Shown: positions 38,341 to 46,685 of the stretch, piece after piece
Numbering within the stretch: position 1 is the first letter of the stretch
How the letters are laid out: each line of letters begins with the position of its first letter
From: Bacteroides faecis MAJ27
GTDB taxonomy: Bacteria; Bacteroidota; Bacteroidia; Bacteroidales; Bacteroidaceae
DNA length: 64,000 nt
Direction: 5' to 3'
Assembly: GCF_900106755.1 (NCBI RefSeq)
Contig: NZ_FNNN01000005.1
Coordinates: 1-64,000 of the forward strand
Translations under genes and position numbers: made by a program
Notes under the pieces: generated by a model
The model's database searches: none
Seen by the model: only the letters and a program-made list of their open reading frames with translations
Told to the model about the DNA's origin: nothing

Positions 38341-38892
38341 TTAAGGGAGTAGCAGAAAAAATGCAAAAAAGATGATTTTTTTCATTTCAAGCAGGGTTAA
38401 ATAGATGTGATGTTCCACTGTTCGTTTCGAAATATTTAGTTTCTCGGCTATTTCAAGATTGCTCATATGCTTGAAACGACTCATTTCGAAAATCATTCTG
38501 CGTTGTTCCGGGAGACGTTCGAGAACTAATTTGATGATTAGTTGAGCCTCTTTATAATAGATGGGGTTGAGTGTATCTTCTGATTGGAAAAGTTCGTCGA
38601 TGAGAGTTTTTTCTATAATTTTCTCCTGATAAGCCAATTCTACTTTTTTGTGTTTGATAAAATTGAGAGTTGTACTTTTAGTAAGAGTATAGATATAAGG
38701 AGTCGGATTAGGAACTTCTGCCCATAATTCAGGCTTAGTCCATAGTTTGGTGAAAACATCTTGGGTAATATCCTTCGCGTCTTCTTCGGATTTAAGCAGC
38801 ATTAGGGCGAAATATTTCACTACTGAATAATACTTCGTGAATATTGTTTCGAATTGTTGCGCTAAAAGTCTTTCGTCTTGGTCTGGGGTCAT
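38341..38892 (-). CDS. ECF sigma factor (FecI-like)
   Basis: A 183-residue sigma-70 family factor with region 2 (FTKYYSVVKYFALMLLKSEEDAKDITQDVFTKLW) and region 4 (LPEQRRMIFEMSRFKHMSNLEIAEKLNISKRTVEHHIYLTL). It should direct transcription of the SusCD operon when released by the FecR-like protein next to it. The C-terminus ends in a hydrophobic stretch (IIFFAFFLLLP), seen in many Bacteroides PUL sigma factors. Confidence 0.93.
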   Translation of the reverse strand: MTPDQDERLLAQQFETIFTKYYSVVKYFALMLLKSEEDAKDITQDVFTKLWTKPELWAEVPNPTPYIYTLTKSTTLNFIKHKKVELAYQEKIIEKTLIDELFQSEDTLNPIYYKEAQLIIKLVLERLPEQRRMIFEMSRFKHMSNLEIAEKLNISKRTVEHHIYLTLLEMKKIIFFAFFLLLP

Positions 38893-38921
38893 CGGGTTAA
38901 CAGATTATTAAAATCGAAAGA

Positions 38922-38952
38922 CAAATGTAAACAAATTAAATTAAGATACGAA
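38922..38952 (-). promoter_or_regulatory. Promoter of the sigma/anti-sigma genes
   Basis: The complement of 38922-38929 is TACATTTG (perfect TAnnTTTG), with TTCG (complement of 38949-38952) at a 19-nt spacing as a weak -33. It lies 30 nt before the sigma start. Confidence 0.6.
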
Positions 38953-38985
38953 GAAAAAAGGAATAGTTTATAAAAAAAGAAAAAA

Positions 38986-39066
38986 GATAGTGACACTATC
39001 CGGTCGGGATGGTGTCACTATATGAGTGGGATGGTGACACCATCGTAGCAGGATAGTGTCACCATC
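38986..39066. repeat. 22-bp-phased palindromic repeat array 2
   Basis: Four units start at 38986, 39008, 39030 and 39052, exactly 22 bp apart. Each opens with a 15-nt near-palindrome of the form GATRGTGWCACYATC followed by a variable 7-nt spacer. It begins 15 nt after the fucP stop. On the minus strand the last unit is followed by TTTTTTCTTTTTTT, so the array end may also terminate the fuc operon. Confidence 0.85.
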
Positions 39067-39080
39067 TTAAAGTCCTTTTT

Positions 39081-40397
39081 CTACCAGTTTCTTTTCACGG
39101 TTCGATAGCCATAACCGATGATTACAAGGAAACAAATGAACGGCAAAATGAATGAAACATTGACAGCCGGCATAGAGCCAATTTCTTTCATATCAATGAT
39201 ACTTGCCTGTAACGGAGGTAGTACCGAGCCTCCCAGGATTGCCATAATAAGACCTGCCGCTCCAAATTTGGCATCGTCTCCCATACCTTTCAGGGCAATT
39301 CCGTATATAGTGGGGAACATCAGTGACATGCATGCGGAAACGGCTACCAGACAGTACAGTCCGAAGATATTCTGCAGGAAGATAGTTCCCAATGTAAAGA
39401 TACCTCCGAAGATGGCAAGGATCATCAGTAATTTTCCGGCATTAAGATAACGCAGGATAAAGGTACAGATAAATCGGCTGATACAGAAGATAACCATTGC
39501 TATGATGTTGTACTGCTGTGACAGTACTTCTGCACTTTTTTCGTCCATACCATATTCCGGTGACATAAACAGGCGGGTTCCGTATTGAATGATGAATGTC
39601 CAGCACATAATCTGTACACCTACATAGAAGAACTGGGCAATCACTCCTTCGCGATAACGTGTCAGGGTAAAGATACGTTTTAGTGTCGGGAAAAAGTCTA
39701 TTTTGTGATTCTGATCTCCGTTCTTTGGCATTTTGACGAATCGTATCAGTAGCAACATGGCCAGAATAACTATTCCGATAGTGAGATAGGGAGCAATCAA
39801 GACGGCAAGGTCACTTTCTTTGATAGCCTGAAATTCGCTTTCATTGAGTAAGGCACGTTCGTCGGTTCCCATCGGGTGGAGTTTTGCCTGAATAAATTGC
39901 ATGGCTACAAACATACCGAGTAATGATCCCATTGGGTTGAAAGACTGGGCCAGATTCAGACGCCTTGTGGCAGTTTCTTCCGTTCCCATAGAAAGAATGT
40001 ATGGATTGCAACTGGTTTCCAGAAAGGAAAGTCCACAGGTCAGAATAAAGTAAGCGATCAGAAACGGATAATATTCTCCCGTCATTTTGGCGGGAAAGAA
40101 CAAGAAGGCTCCGAAAGCATATAGCCCAAGTCCCAGTAATACACCGGCTTTATAAGAATATTTACGGATGAACATGGCAGCAGGAAAAGCCATGGCAAAG
40201 TATCCGCCGTAGAAAGCTACCTGAACCAGTGCTCCATCGGTTGCACTCATCCTGAAAATTTTGGAGAATGCTTTTACCATCGGATTGGTAATGTCATTCG
40301 CAAATCCCCATAGTGCAAAGCAGGATGTAATAAGTATAAATGGAATAAGATAGCTGACACCGTCTTTTGAGATGATAGACTGCTTGGTGTGTTTCAT
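39081..40397 (-). CDS. fucP: L-fucose:H+ symporter
   Basis: Major facilitator of the FucP family, 438 residues with about 12 membrane helices, the same length as E. coli FucP. Family segments SCFALWGFANDITNPMVKAF and LSFLETSCNPYILSMG (with the conserved Asp and Glu) are present. It brings fucose across the inner membrane and is the last gene of the fuc operon. Confidence 0.95.
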   Translation of the reverse strand: MKHTKQSIISKDGVSYLIPFILITSCFALWGFANDITNPMVKAFSKIFRMSATDGALVQVAFYGGYFAMAFPAAMFIRKYSYKAGVLLGLGLYAFGAFLFFPAKMTGEYYPFLIAYFILTCGLSFLETSCNPYILSMGTEETATRRLNLAQSFNPMGSLLGMFVAMQFIQAKLHPMGTDERALLNESEFQAIKESDLAVLIAPYLTIGIVILAMLLLIRFVKMPKNGDQNHKIDFFPTLKRIFTLTRYREGVIAQFFYVGVQIMCWTFIIQYGTRLFMSPEYGMDEKSAEVLSQQYNIIAMVIFCISRFICTFILRYLNAGKLLMILAIFGGIFTLGTIFLQNIFGLYCLVAVSACMSLMFPTIYGIALKGMGDDAKFGAAGLIMAILGGSVLPPLQASIIDMKEIGSMPAVNVSFILPFICFLVIIGYGYRTVKRNW

Positions 40398-40413
40398 GGT
40401 TATTTTTGTTATT

Positions 40414-40806
40414 TTAGGTATTATATAGATGGAACATTCTCTCCATTGGTTTCCATTTCTCAGCCGAACTCATTCCCGGAGCAGCCTGCTGGAAGATAGA
40501 CATGTATTCTTCCCATTCCTGTTGTCGGGGGAGGGTGTTCAGGCGTGTCATAGCTGTGTCCCAGTCAAAGTCTGCAGGAGTTTCGACGATCATAAACAGA
40601 CGGGTGCCCAGAATGTAGATTTCCATCTCAAGGATACCTACTTCGCGGATTCCCGCAAGGATTTCGGGCCATGCTTCTGCCTGACTATGTCTTTTCCGGT
40701 ACTCGGCAATTAGTTCCGGAGAATCCCGTAAATCAAGAGTCTGGCAATATCGCTTGACAGGGACGTTGTAGGTTTTTACTTGATAACCAGTTTGAGGTGT
40801 TTCCAT
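40414..40806 (-). CDS. fucX: Mutarotase-like protein (RhaM/DUF718 family)
   Basis: A 130-residue protein of the L-rhamnose mutarotase family (YCQTLDLRDSPELIAEYRKRHS, EMEIYILGTRLFMIVET). These small ferredoxin-like enzymes interconvert sugar anomers. In a fuc operon it probably acts on L-fucose or a close relative. It starts 8 nt after fucK and corresponds to fucX of the known fucRIAKXP operon. Confidence 0.85.
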   Translation of the reverse strand: METPQTGYQVKTYNVPVKRYCQTLDLRDSPELIAEYRKRHSQAEAWPEILAGIREVGILEMEIYILGTRLFMIVETPADFDWDTAMTRLNTLPRQQEWEEYMSIFQQAAPGMSSAEKWKPMERMFHLYNT

Positions 40807-40813
40807 ATATTTC

Positions 40814-42244
40814 TTATTTTTCAGGGTAATATACTTGCGGTGTAACGCTGCGGCTTACAATTTCTCTGATTTCCCGGAGACTGGATATTTCTCCTTTGGC
40901 CATTGCCTGAGTCAGAATGTTGCCCATAGCAGTAGCTTCTATAGGTCCTGCATAAACAGGGATACCGAGTGCGTTGGCTGTGAGTTGGTTGAGCAGTTTA
41001 TTTTGTGATCCTCCTCCGATGATGTTTAGCCGGTGAATCGGGGAGGGGAGACAACGGTTAAGTTGTTCTACTGCTTCCCGATATTTGAAGGCTAGTGACT
41101 GGAGTACACATTTTACCGTTTCTGCCTTGTTTTGGGGAACTTCCAGGGAATGAGCCCGACAGTAATTCAAAAGAGCTGTTTCCATATTTTCAGGGTTCAT
41201 GAAGGCTGCATCGTCTACAGGAATAATGGTGTCGATTTCTGCTTCGGCGGCTTGCGGAAGAATCGTATCATAATTTTGTTCTTCTCCACACATTTTCCAT
41301 TCGCTCATCAGACGCTGCAGAATCCATAGCCCGGTAATGTTTTGCAGGAATCGGATATGTCCGCCTACCCCTCCTTCATTGGTAAACTGAGCGAGTCTTG
41401 CTTCTTCCGTTAATATGGGTTCATCCACTTCGACTCCCAGCAATGACCATGTGCCGGAGCTAAGAAAGGCTACTTGTCCTTTCATTGCGGGGACGGCAGC
41501 AACGGCACTGGCAGTGTCATGTGAGCCAACTGCAATAATATCGACGGAGCCTAATCCGGTTTCACGGGCTATATCTTCTTTTAGTGTTCCTCTGATGGTT
41601 CCCGGTAGAATAATTTCTCCGAATAAATGTTCGGGGAGTCCCAAAGCACGAATAGTGTCCATCGACCAGTTTCGTTGGCGTGCGTCGAGCAATTCGGAGG
41701 TGGAGGCTATGCAATATTCATTATTAGCCACTCCTGTCAGGTAATAACTGAAAAGATCAGGCATGAACAGCAGTTGGTGGGCAACTTCCAATTGTACATC
41801 TTGACTCTGTTGCATGCTGTAGAGTTGGAATAGCGTATTGATGGGCATTACTTGTATTCCTGTGCAGGCGTAGTGCTTTTGTATATCCAGTATTTGGAAT
41901 GCTTTAGCGGGCATTCCGTCTGTCCGGGCATCCCGATAGCAGACAGGGTTGCCCAGCAAATTTCCTTTTTTGTCAATCAGGCCGAAGTCTACTCCCCAAG
42001 TATCGATACCGATTCCTTTGACACGGTATCCTTTCTGTGCAGCGAGTTTCAATCCGGTTTTCATATCCTCGAACAAGGCCGGAAAATCCCAGTAAACATG
42101 ATTTCCGAGTTTGACTTGCCGGTTGGTAAAGCGGTGGACTTCTTCTAATTCCAGTTTTCCCTGAAGAAGGGAGCCGGCGATAACACGTCCGCTGCCTCCT
42201 CCAAAGTCTACTGCTAAATATGTGTTTCTTGTGGTATCTTCCAT
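40814..42244 (-). CDS. fucK: L-fuculokinase, rhamnulokinase-like
   Basis: Phosphorylates L-fuculose to L-fuculose-1-phosphate. It is 476 residues of the FGGY family, with the ATP site AVDFGGGSGRV (residues 11-21), GIDTWGVDFGLID and the C-terminal NIIGGGSQNKLLNQLTANALG. Overall it looks closer to rhamnulokinase (RhaB) than to E. coli FucK; context decides for fuculose. It lies between the aldolase and mutarotase genes. Confidence 0.9.
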   Translation of the reverse strand: MEDTTRNTYLAVDFGGGSGRVIAGSLLQGKLELEEVHRFTNRQVKLGNHVYWDFPALFEDMKTGLKLAAQKGYRVKGIGIDTWGVDFGLIDKKGNLLGNPVCYRDARTDGMPAKAFQILDIQKHYACTGIQVMPINTLFQLYSMQQSQDVQLEVAHQLLFMPDLFSYYLTGVANNEYCIASTSELLDARQRNWSMDTIRALGLPEHLFGEIILPGTIRGTLKEDIARETGLGSVDIIAVGSHDTASAVAAVPAMKGQVAFLSSGTWSLLGVEVDEPILTEEARLAQFTNEGGVGGHIRFLQNITGLWILQRLMSEWKMCGEEQNYDTILPQAAEAEIDTIIPVDDAAFMNPENMETALLNYCRAHSLEVPQNKAETVKCVLQSLAFKYREAVEQLNRCLPSPIHRLNIIGGGSQNKLLNQLTANALGIPVYAGPIEATAMGNILTQAMAKGEISSLREIREIVSRSVTPQVYYPEK

Positions 42245-42259
42245 GGTATTCCCAGATAC

Positions 42260-42898
42260 TTATTTGGTTTTCTTTCCTAATACGTATATTTCCAGGTCTT
42301 CTATTTCTTCCGGTGTCAGTACGGAGTAATCGCCGCCGGACTGAACTATGATGCGGCAGGCCATTTCAAAGAAAGTAGCCCGTTCGTACACTTGGTCAAA
42401 GTCTTTTCCGCATACTACTTGTCCATGATTGGTCAGCAGGACGGAATTATGATTCAGCATAGCCTCTACTACCGCTTTCGCCAATTCAGGAGATCCCGGT
42501 CGATAGTAAGGAATTACAGGGATTTCAGAGCCTACATGACAGGGGATCTCTGCTGTTACATTAAAATTCGTCGGTTTGTTTTTCATGCAGGAAATGGCAG
42601 TAGCATATTCCGACTGAAAATGGAGTACTACATTTACATCCGGTCGTTCGCGAAGGACGCCGAGGTGAAAAGTACTTTCCATAGACGGCTTTACACCATT
42701 AGCAGGCATACCGCTGGCAATATTGCAGATAGATACTTTTTCTTTGGCAAGGGTAGGGACCCATGAACCTGTACCCGAAATCAGTGCTTCTTCTCCGATT
42801 CTCCAGGAAAGATTTCCGCTGCTGCAGAGCATTAATTTTGCATCTCCGTAGCGGTGTGCCTGTGCAAGAAACAGTTCGATGTGTTCGTTAGTTATCAT
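42260..42898 (-). CDS. fucA: L-fuculose-1-phosphate aldolase, class II
   Basis: Splits L-fuculose-1-phosphate into dihydroxyacetone phosphate and L-lactaldehyde. It is 212 residues, as in E. coli (215). The zinc-site glutamate lies in KPSMESTFH and the last histidine in LLTNHGQVV. The usual H-x-H metal pair reads HFQ, so the second histidine is replaced by Gln. It starts 107 nt after fucI, behind a strong hairpin and a -7 element. Confidence 0.9.
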   Translation of the reverse strand: MITNEHIELFLAQAHRYGDAKLMLCSSGNLSWRIGEEALISGTGSWVPTLAKEKVSICNIASGMPANGVKPSMESTFHLGVLRERPDVNVVLHFQSEYATAISCMKNKPTNFNVTAEIPCHVGSEIPVIPYYRPGSPELAKAVVEAMLNHNSVLLTNHGQVVCGKDFDQVYERATFFEMACRIIVQSGGDYSVLTPEEIEDLEIYVLGKKTK

Positions 42899-42913
42899 AG
42901 TGTTTTTATTTAA

Positions 42914-42971
42914 GCCGTATAGGGTGGAAGCTTGTTTTTCAGGCAGCTTCCACTTCTATGCGGCAAAGTTA
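42914..42971 (-). promoter_or_regulatory. Hairpin and internal -7 element between fucI and fucA
   Basis: A long imperfect stem (42914-42932 with 42945-42964) ends 15 nt before fucA. Overlapping its upstream end is TAACTTTG (complement of 42964-42971), a perfect TAnnTTTG, with a weak TTCG 20 nt further up. The hairpin may stabilise the downstream mRNA or be an operator for an internal promoter. Confidence 0.5.
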
Positions 42972-43005
42972 AATTTTTAATTTATATAGGACGAAGGTTT
43001 CTTGT

Positions 43006-44781
43006 TTATTTGTAGATAGGTCCGTAAGTTGTGCAGGCTCTGTAGTCTGCTCCTTCTTTATCCATGCCGAATGCGTTCCATGCAGCCGGGCGGAAAATTT
43101 CGTTCTCATCTACATTGTGCATGCAAACAGGGATGCGAAGCATAGAGGCAAGGGTAATCAGGTCTTGTCCGATGTGACCGTAGCTGATAGCGCCATGATT
43201 AGCTCCCCAGTTGTTCATTACAGAATATACATCTTTGAAAGCAGCTTTGTCGCACAGACGGGGAACGAACCAGGTAGTAGGCCATGTCGGGTCAGTACGC
43301 ATATTCAGCTTCTGGTGGATTTCCGGATCGATTTCAACGGTCCATCCTTCTGCGATTTGCAGGACAGGACCTAAGCCTTTAATCAGGTTCAGGCGCATCA
43401 TAGTGACAGGCATTCCACCTTTTGAAAGGAAGTTGGATGAGAAGCCGCCGCCACGGAAGTAGTCGCGGTCCGCCGGATACCATGTCGTTGCTTTGAGGCA
43501 GTTTTCTACATCTGCATCTGTCAGGTTCCATGGTTCTTTCATGACAGGATTTCCTTCTGCGTCTAATGACTGGCCGGAACCGTCGAGGGTTGTTGCTCCC
43601 GAGTTGATCAAGTGGATGATACCGTTTGCAGCTAAGCCGGTCAACTCTTTACCGGTTACACGTTTTACGGCTTCAGGACTCCAATAAGTACGTACATCGG
43701 AGAATATTTGTGCACGGTTGGTCAGTAAATGTCCGAATAGCATGGCCACACCGTTGCAGGCATCGTTTTCGGTAGCTACTACAAATGCTTCGCGGATGCC
43801 GTTCCAGTCGAAAGAGGTGTTGAGCAATGCTTCCGGATAGTCACCGTTAGGATAGAAGTCTGTCCATTGGCGTTGTCCCTGGAAGCCGGCAGCGATGGCA
43901 TTGTGTCCCAGAGCTTCTTCCTTGAATCCCATTTCTTTCAGTTTCGGGTTTCCGGTCATCAGGTCGCGCATGATAATCATCATCTTCACAACAAATTCCC
44001 AGTCTGCATTCTTTTGTTCACGGTTTTTACGTTTTTCCGGACGGTTCTTGAAGTCCTCACCTTCGTTTACTTTACAGTACTTTTCAGTCCATGCCATTGC
44101 TTTGGCGTATTCTTCGTGGTCATAAATACCTTCTTCCATGCGGCGGATGATTTCTGTCAGGTCTATTGACTCATTGCGCATTCCCAGATATTCCTGGAAG
44201 AAATCAGGATTAACGATAGAGCCGGCGATGCCCATAGAGACGCTGCCCATTGAAAGGTAAGACTTACCTCTCATAGTGGCTACTGCCTGTGCTGCACGTG
44301 CAAAACGAAGAATTTTTTCTGCTACGTCTTCCGGAATTGTGTTATCGTCGAGGTCTTGTACATCACGTCCGTAGATACCGAATGCAGGAAGTCCTTTTTG
44401 CGCGTGTCCCGCCAATACGGCTGCAAGGTATACAGCTCCCGGACGTTCGGTTCCGTTGAAGCCCCATACTGCTTTCGGGTAATGTGGATTCATATCCATT
44501 GTTTCCGCACCATAGCACCAGCAGGAAGTGACAGTAATAGTAGACCCTACACCTTCTCTTTCAAACTTTTCCGCACAAGCAGCGCTTTCGGCTACACGAC
44601 CGATGGTGCTGTCGGCAATTACACATTCCACAGGAGTGCCGTCACCGTTTTTCAGGTTATTGCCGATTAACTCAGCTACTGCTTTGGCAAGGTTCATTGT
44701 CTTTTCTTCAAGACTTTCGCGAACGCCGCCCTGGCGACCGTCGATAGTGGGACGAATCCCGATTTTCGGATACTTTTTCAT
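43006..44781 (-). CDS. fucI: L-fucose isomerase
   Basis: Converts L-fucose to L-fuculose. It is 591 residues, the same length as E. coli FucI. The family N-terminus [20 protein letters not shown] and metal-site segments (EGxxxxDxxE type: [17 protein letters not shown], and MHNVDENE) are present. First catabolic gene of the operon, 69 nt after the fucR stop, with a candidate FucR site in that gap. Confidence 0.96.
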   Translation of the reverse strand: MKKYPKIGIRPTIDGRQGGVRESLEEKTMNLAKAVAELIGNNLKNGDGTPVECVIADSTIGRVAESAACAEKFEREGVGSTITVTSCWCYGAETMDMNPHYPKAVWGFNGTERPGAVYLAAVLAGHAQKGLPAFGIYGRDVQDLDDNTIPEDVAEKILRFARAAQAVATMRGKSYLSMGSVSMGIAGSIVNPDFFQEYLGMRNESIDLTEIIRRMEEGIYDHEEYAKAMAWTEKYCKVNEGEDFKNRPEKRKNREQKNADWEFVVKMMIIMRDLMTGNPKLKEMGFKEEALGHNAIAAGFQGQRQWTDFYPNGDYPEALLNTSFDWNGIREAFVVATENDACNGVAMLFGHLLTNRAQIFSDVRTYWSPEAVKRVTGKELTGLAANGIIHLINSGATTLDGSGQSLDAEGNPVMKEPWNLTDADVENCLKATTWYPADRDYFRGGGFSSNFLSKGGMPVTMMRLNLIKGLGPVLQIAEGWTVEIDPEIHQKLNMRTDPTWPTTWFVPRLCDKAAFKDVYSVMNNWGANHGAISYGHIGQDLITLASMLRIPVCMHNVDENEIFRPAAWNAFGMDKEGADYRACTTYGPIYK

Positions 44782-44814
44782 GGTTTCTTAATTTTTTTAT
44801 TTAGTGGTTAATAT

Positions 44815-44832
44815 CTGTGCTGAGCTGTGCTG
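44815..44832 (-). promoter_or_regulatory. Candidate FucR operator upstream of fucI
   Basis: CTGTGCTGAGCTGTGCTG (plus strand) contains TGTGCTG twice, 10 bp apart. The same 18-mer with a single change lies upstream of fucR (45866-45883). Both follow a T-rich -7-like stretch ending TTTG on the minus strand. Confidence 0.65.
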
Positions 44833-44850
44833 GTTATGTGGCAAAAAAAA

Positions 44851-45846
44851 TCATAGGGAGTTTCGGAGTCTTACTTCTGTAGGCAGGTATTTTTGTATCG
44901 GTACATTGTTCAGAACAAAATTTGCCGCCTCATTTCCCATCATTTCCCAATCAATGCTCAATGAAGTGATTCCTTCGTCAATCACTTCGTAAGAAGGAAT
45001 ATCATTGTATGCCAGCAGACCGAAATCTTTTCCGCATTTCAGTCCTTCCAGTCTTCCTTGTTTTACAACCTTCACCACATCCTGTTGTTTAATGGCTATA
45101 TAGGCCACTCCTTTACGTACGGTCAGGTTATCAATATCTTCCTGTATTTCACATAAAAATCCTTGTTCCTCGCAGAAACGGGTAAAATACTCTTTACTGC
45201 TCTGAGGATGTTTCAGGTTTTTAGAGAATAACAGAACAAGTTGAGGATAATGCCGCAATCTTTCCTTCAGCATAAGTAATGCCTGATAGAAAGCTTCATC
45301 AAAGTCCTGGCAAATATAAGAGTACTTTTCTTTCTCGAATTTGCCGAAGTCAAGGAGCAGTAATCTTGTAGGATGGATTTTATTGAGAACTGTACTGAAT
45401 TTCTCGTTATCGAAATTCATCACTATGTATTTATTGTATTTTCCTATAGATTCGCGGATAATGGTATTGAAAAGCCGTTCATTGTATTGATGAAACAGCA
45501 AGTCTACCTTGTAATTAATAGGCAGATGTTTAACGAAACTATTGTATAGGGCTTCTTTGAAAGGAGTATATTGGTCAAGCAGGAGCAGGATGTTGGTTAC
45601 CTGACTGGTTACATAATATCCTTTTCCCGGAGTAGAGTCGATCAATCCGCGTTCGCGAAGATCGAGAAAGGCTTTGAAGACCGTATCACGGGATACTTCG
45701 TATTGTGCACTTAACTGATTGATGGAAGGCAAAGAATCTCCTTCACGAAATTCTTTCATGGAAATAGCCTGACTAAGTGTGTCCGCCAATTGCGTAACCT
45801 TACTGGACTGTTGACCAAATGTTTTCTTTTTACCAGTTCGTCTCAT
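44851..45846 (-). CDS. fucR: GntR-family repressor of fucose genes
   Basis: A 331-residue regulator: N-terminal GntR winged helix (about 18-85, LPSINQLSAQYEVSRDTVFKAF) and a C-terminal periplasmic-binding-protein-like sensor (about 95-325). In B. thetaiotaomicron FucR represses fucRIAKXP and is relieved by L-fucose. It is the first gene of the operon, with an 18-nt operator candidate 20 nt before its start and another before fucI. Confidence 0.92.
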   Translation of the reverse strand: MRRTGKKKTFGQQSSKVTQLADTLSQAISMKEFREGDSLPSINQLSAQYEVSRDTVFKAFLDLRERGLIDSTPGKGYYVTSQVTNILLLLDQYTPFKEALYNSFVKHLPINYKVDLLFHQYNERLFNTIIRESIGKYNKYIVMNFDNEKFSTVLNKIHPTRLLLLDFGKFEKEKYSYICQDFDEAFYQALLMLKERLRHYPQLVLLFSKNLKHPQSSKEYFTRFCEEQGFLCEIQEDIDNLTVRKGVAYIAIKQQDVVKVVKQGRLEGLKCGKDFGLLAYNDIPSYEVIDEGITSLSIDWEMMGNEAANFVLNNVPIQKYLPTEVRLRNSL

Positions 45847-45865
45847 ACTGTTATAAGATAAATGA

Positions 45866-45883
45866 CTGTGCTGAGCTATGCTG
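45866..45883 (-). promoter_or_regulatory. Candidate FucR operator upstream of fucR
   Basis: CTGTGCTGAGCTATGCTG (plus strand), 17 of 18 bases identical to the site before fucI (44815-44832). It lies 20 nt before the fucR start and just downstream of a TTTCTTTG -7-like element, so repressor bound here would block initiation. Confidence 0.65.
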
Positions 45884-45942
45884 CTGCAAAGAAAGGAAAT
45901 TAATTCATAAGTCGAGAACTAATTTTATATGTTCTATAGCAG

Positions 45943-45982
45943 GAAATAAAAAAAATCCCCTTCGGCGAACCGAAGAGGATTT
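45943..45982 (-). terminator. Terminator of rpsP
   Basis: A 13-bp stem (45953-45965 with 45970-45982, one mismatch) with a CGAA-type tetraloop is followed on the minus strand by eight or more T (complement of 45947-45955). It lies 40 nt past the rpsP stop. Confidence 0.85.
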
Positions 45983-46022
45983 ATAGCTTTTTCCAAATTT
46001 CTTGTTAGGAACCTGCCGAAAT

Positions 46023-46577
46023 TTATTCAGCAGCAGCTTCTGTTGCAGGAGCTTCTTCAGCCGGAGCCTCAGTTGCTTCTTCTGCAGGTGCTTCAGCAGC
46101 AGCTTTTTCAGCAGCTTCAGCAGCTTTCTTTTCAGCGAGTGCTTTTGCTTTCACTTCGTTGATCTTCTTTTCTGCTTCCAGACGTGCTTTAGCTTCCGCT
46201 TTCTTTTCTTCGTTTTGTTTAGCTTTCAAAGCAGCCAGACCTGACTGTTTGTTATTCTTCCAAGCTTCGAATTTAGCTTCTGCTTCTGCTTCTCCGAATG
46301 CGCCTTTTGCAACACCGCCCAAAAGATGTTTCTTCATGTAAACACCTTCACGAGAAAGGATATTACGTACAGTGTCACTTGGCTGTGCACCTTTCAGTAC
46401 CCATGCCAATGCAGCGTCGAAATTCAAATCTACTGTAGCAGGATTGGGGTTCGGGTTGTAAGTACCAATCTTCTCAATAAATTTACCATCACGTGGTGCT
46501 CTGCTGTCTGCAATTACAATTGAATAAAACGCGTAACTTTTACGTCCGTGTCTCTGCAATCTGATTCTAGTTGCCAT
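46023..46577 (-). CDS. rpsP: 30S ribosomal protein S16 with long C-terminal tail
   Basis: The N-terminal ~85 residues are normal S16 ([38 protein letters not shown]). Another ~100 residues follow, rich in Ala, Glu and Lys, probably a charged helix (105-150) ending in low-complexity EAPAEEA repeats. Typical S16 has 80-90 residues; such tails occur in Bacteroidetes. Single gene with a classical promoter and terminator. Confidence 0.95.
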   Translation of the reverse strand: MATRIRLQRHGRKSYAFYSIVIADSRAPRDGKFIEKIGTYNPNPNPATVDLNFDAALAWVLKGAQPSDTVRNILSREGVYMKKHLLGGVAKGAFGEAEAEAKFEAWKNNKQSGLAALKAKQNEEKKAEAKARLEAEKKINEVKAKALAEKKAAEAAEKAAAEAPAEEATEAPAEEAPATEAAAE

Positions 46578-46637
46578 TTTTAATAATTGTTTTTAATTAA
46601 TGATTTGAATTATGCTACTAACTCGTAATAGCGGGTG

Positions 46638-46668
46638 CAAAGATACAGTTTTTCTTTTGATTGACAAA
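46638..46668 (-). promoter_or_regulatory. Promoter of rpsP
   Basis: The complement of 46638-46645 is TATCTTTG and that of 46665-46668 is TTTG, with a 19-nt spacer: a textbook Bacteroidales promoter, ~60 nt before the start. Confidence 0.8.
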
Positions 46669-46685
46669 TATTTCCTTTTTTTTTC

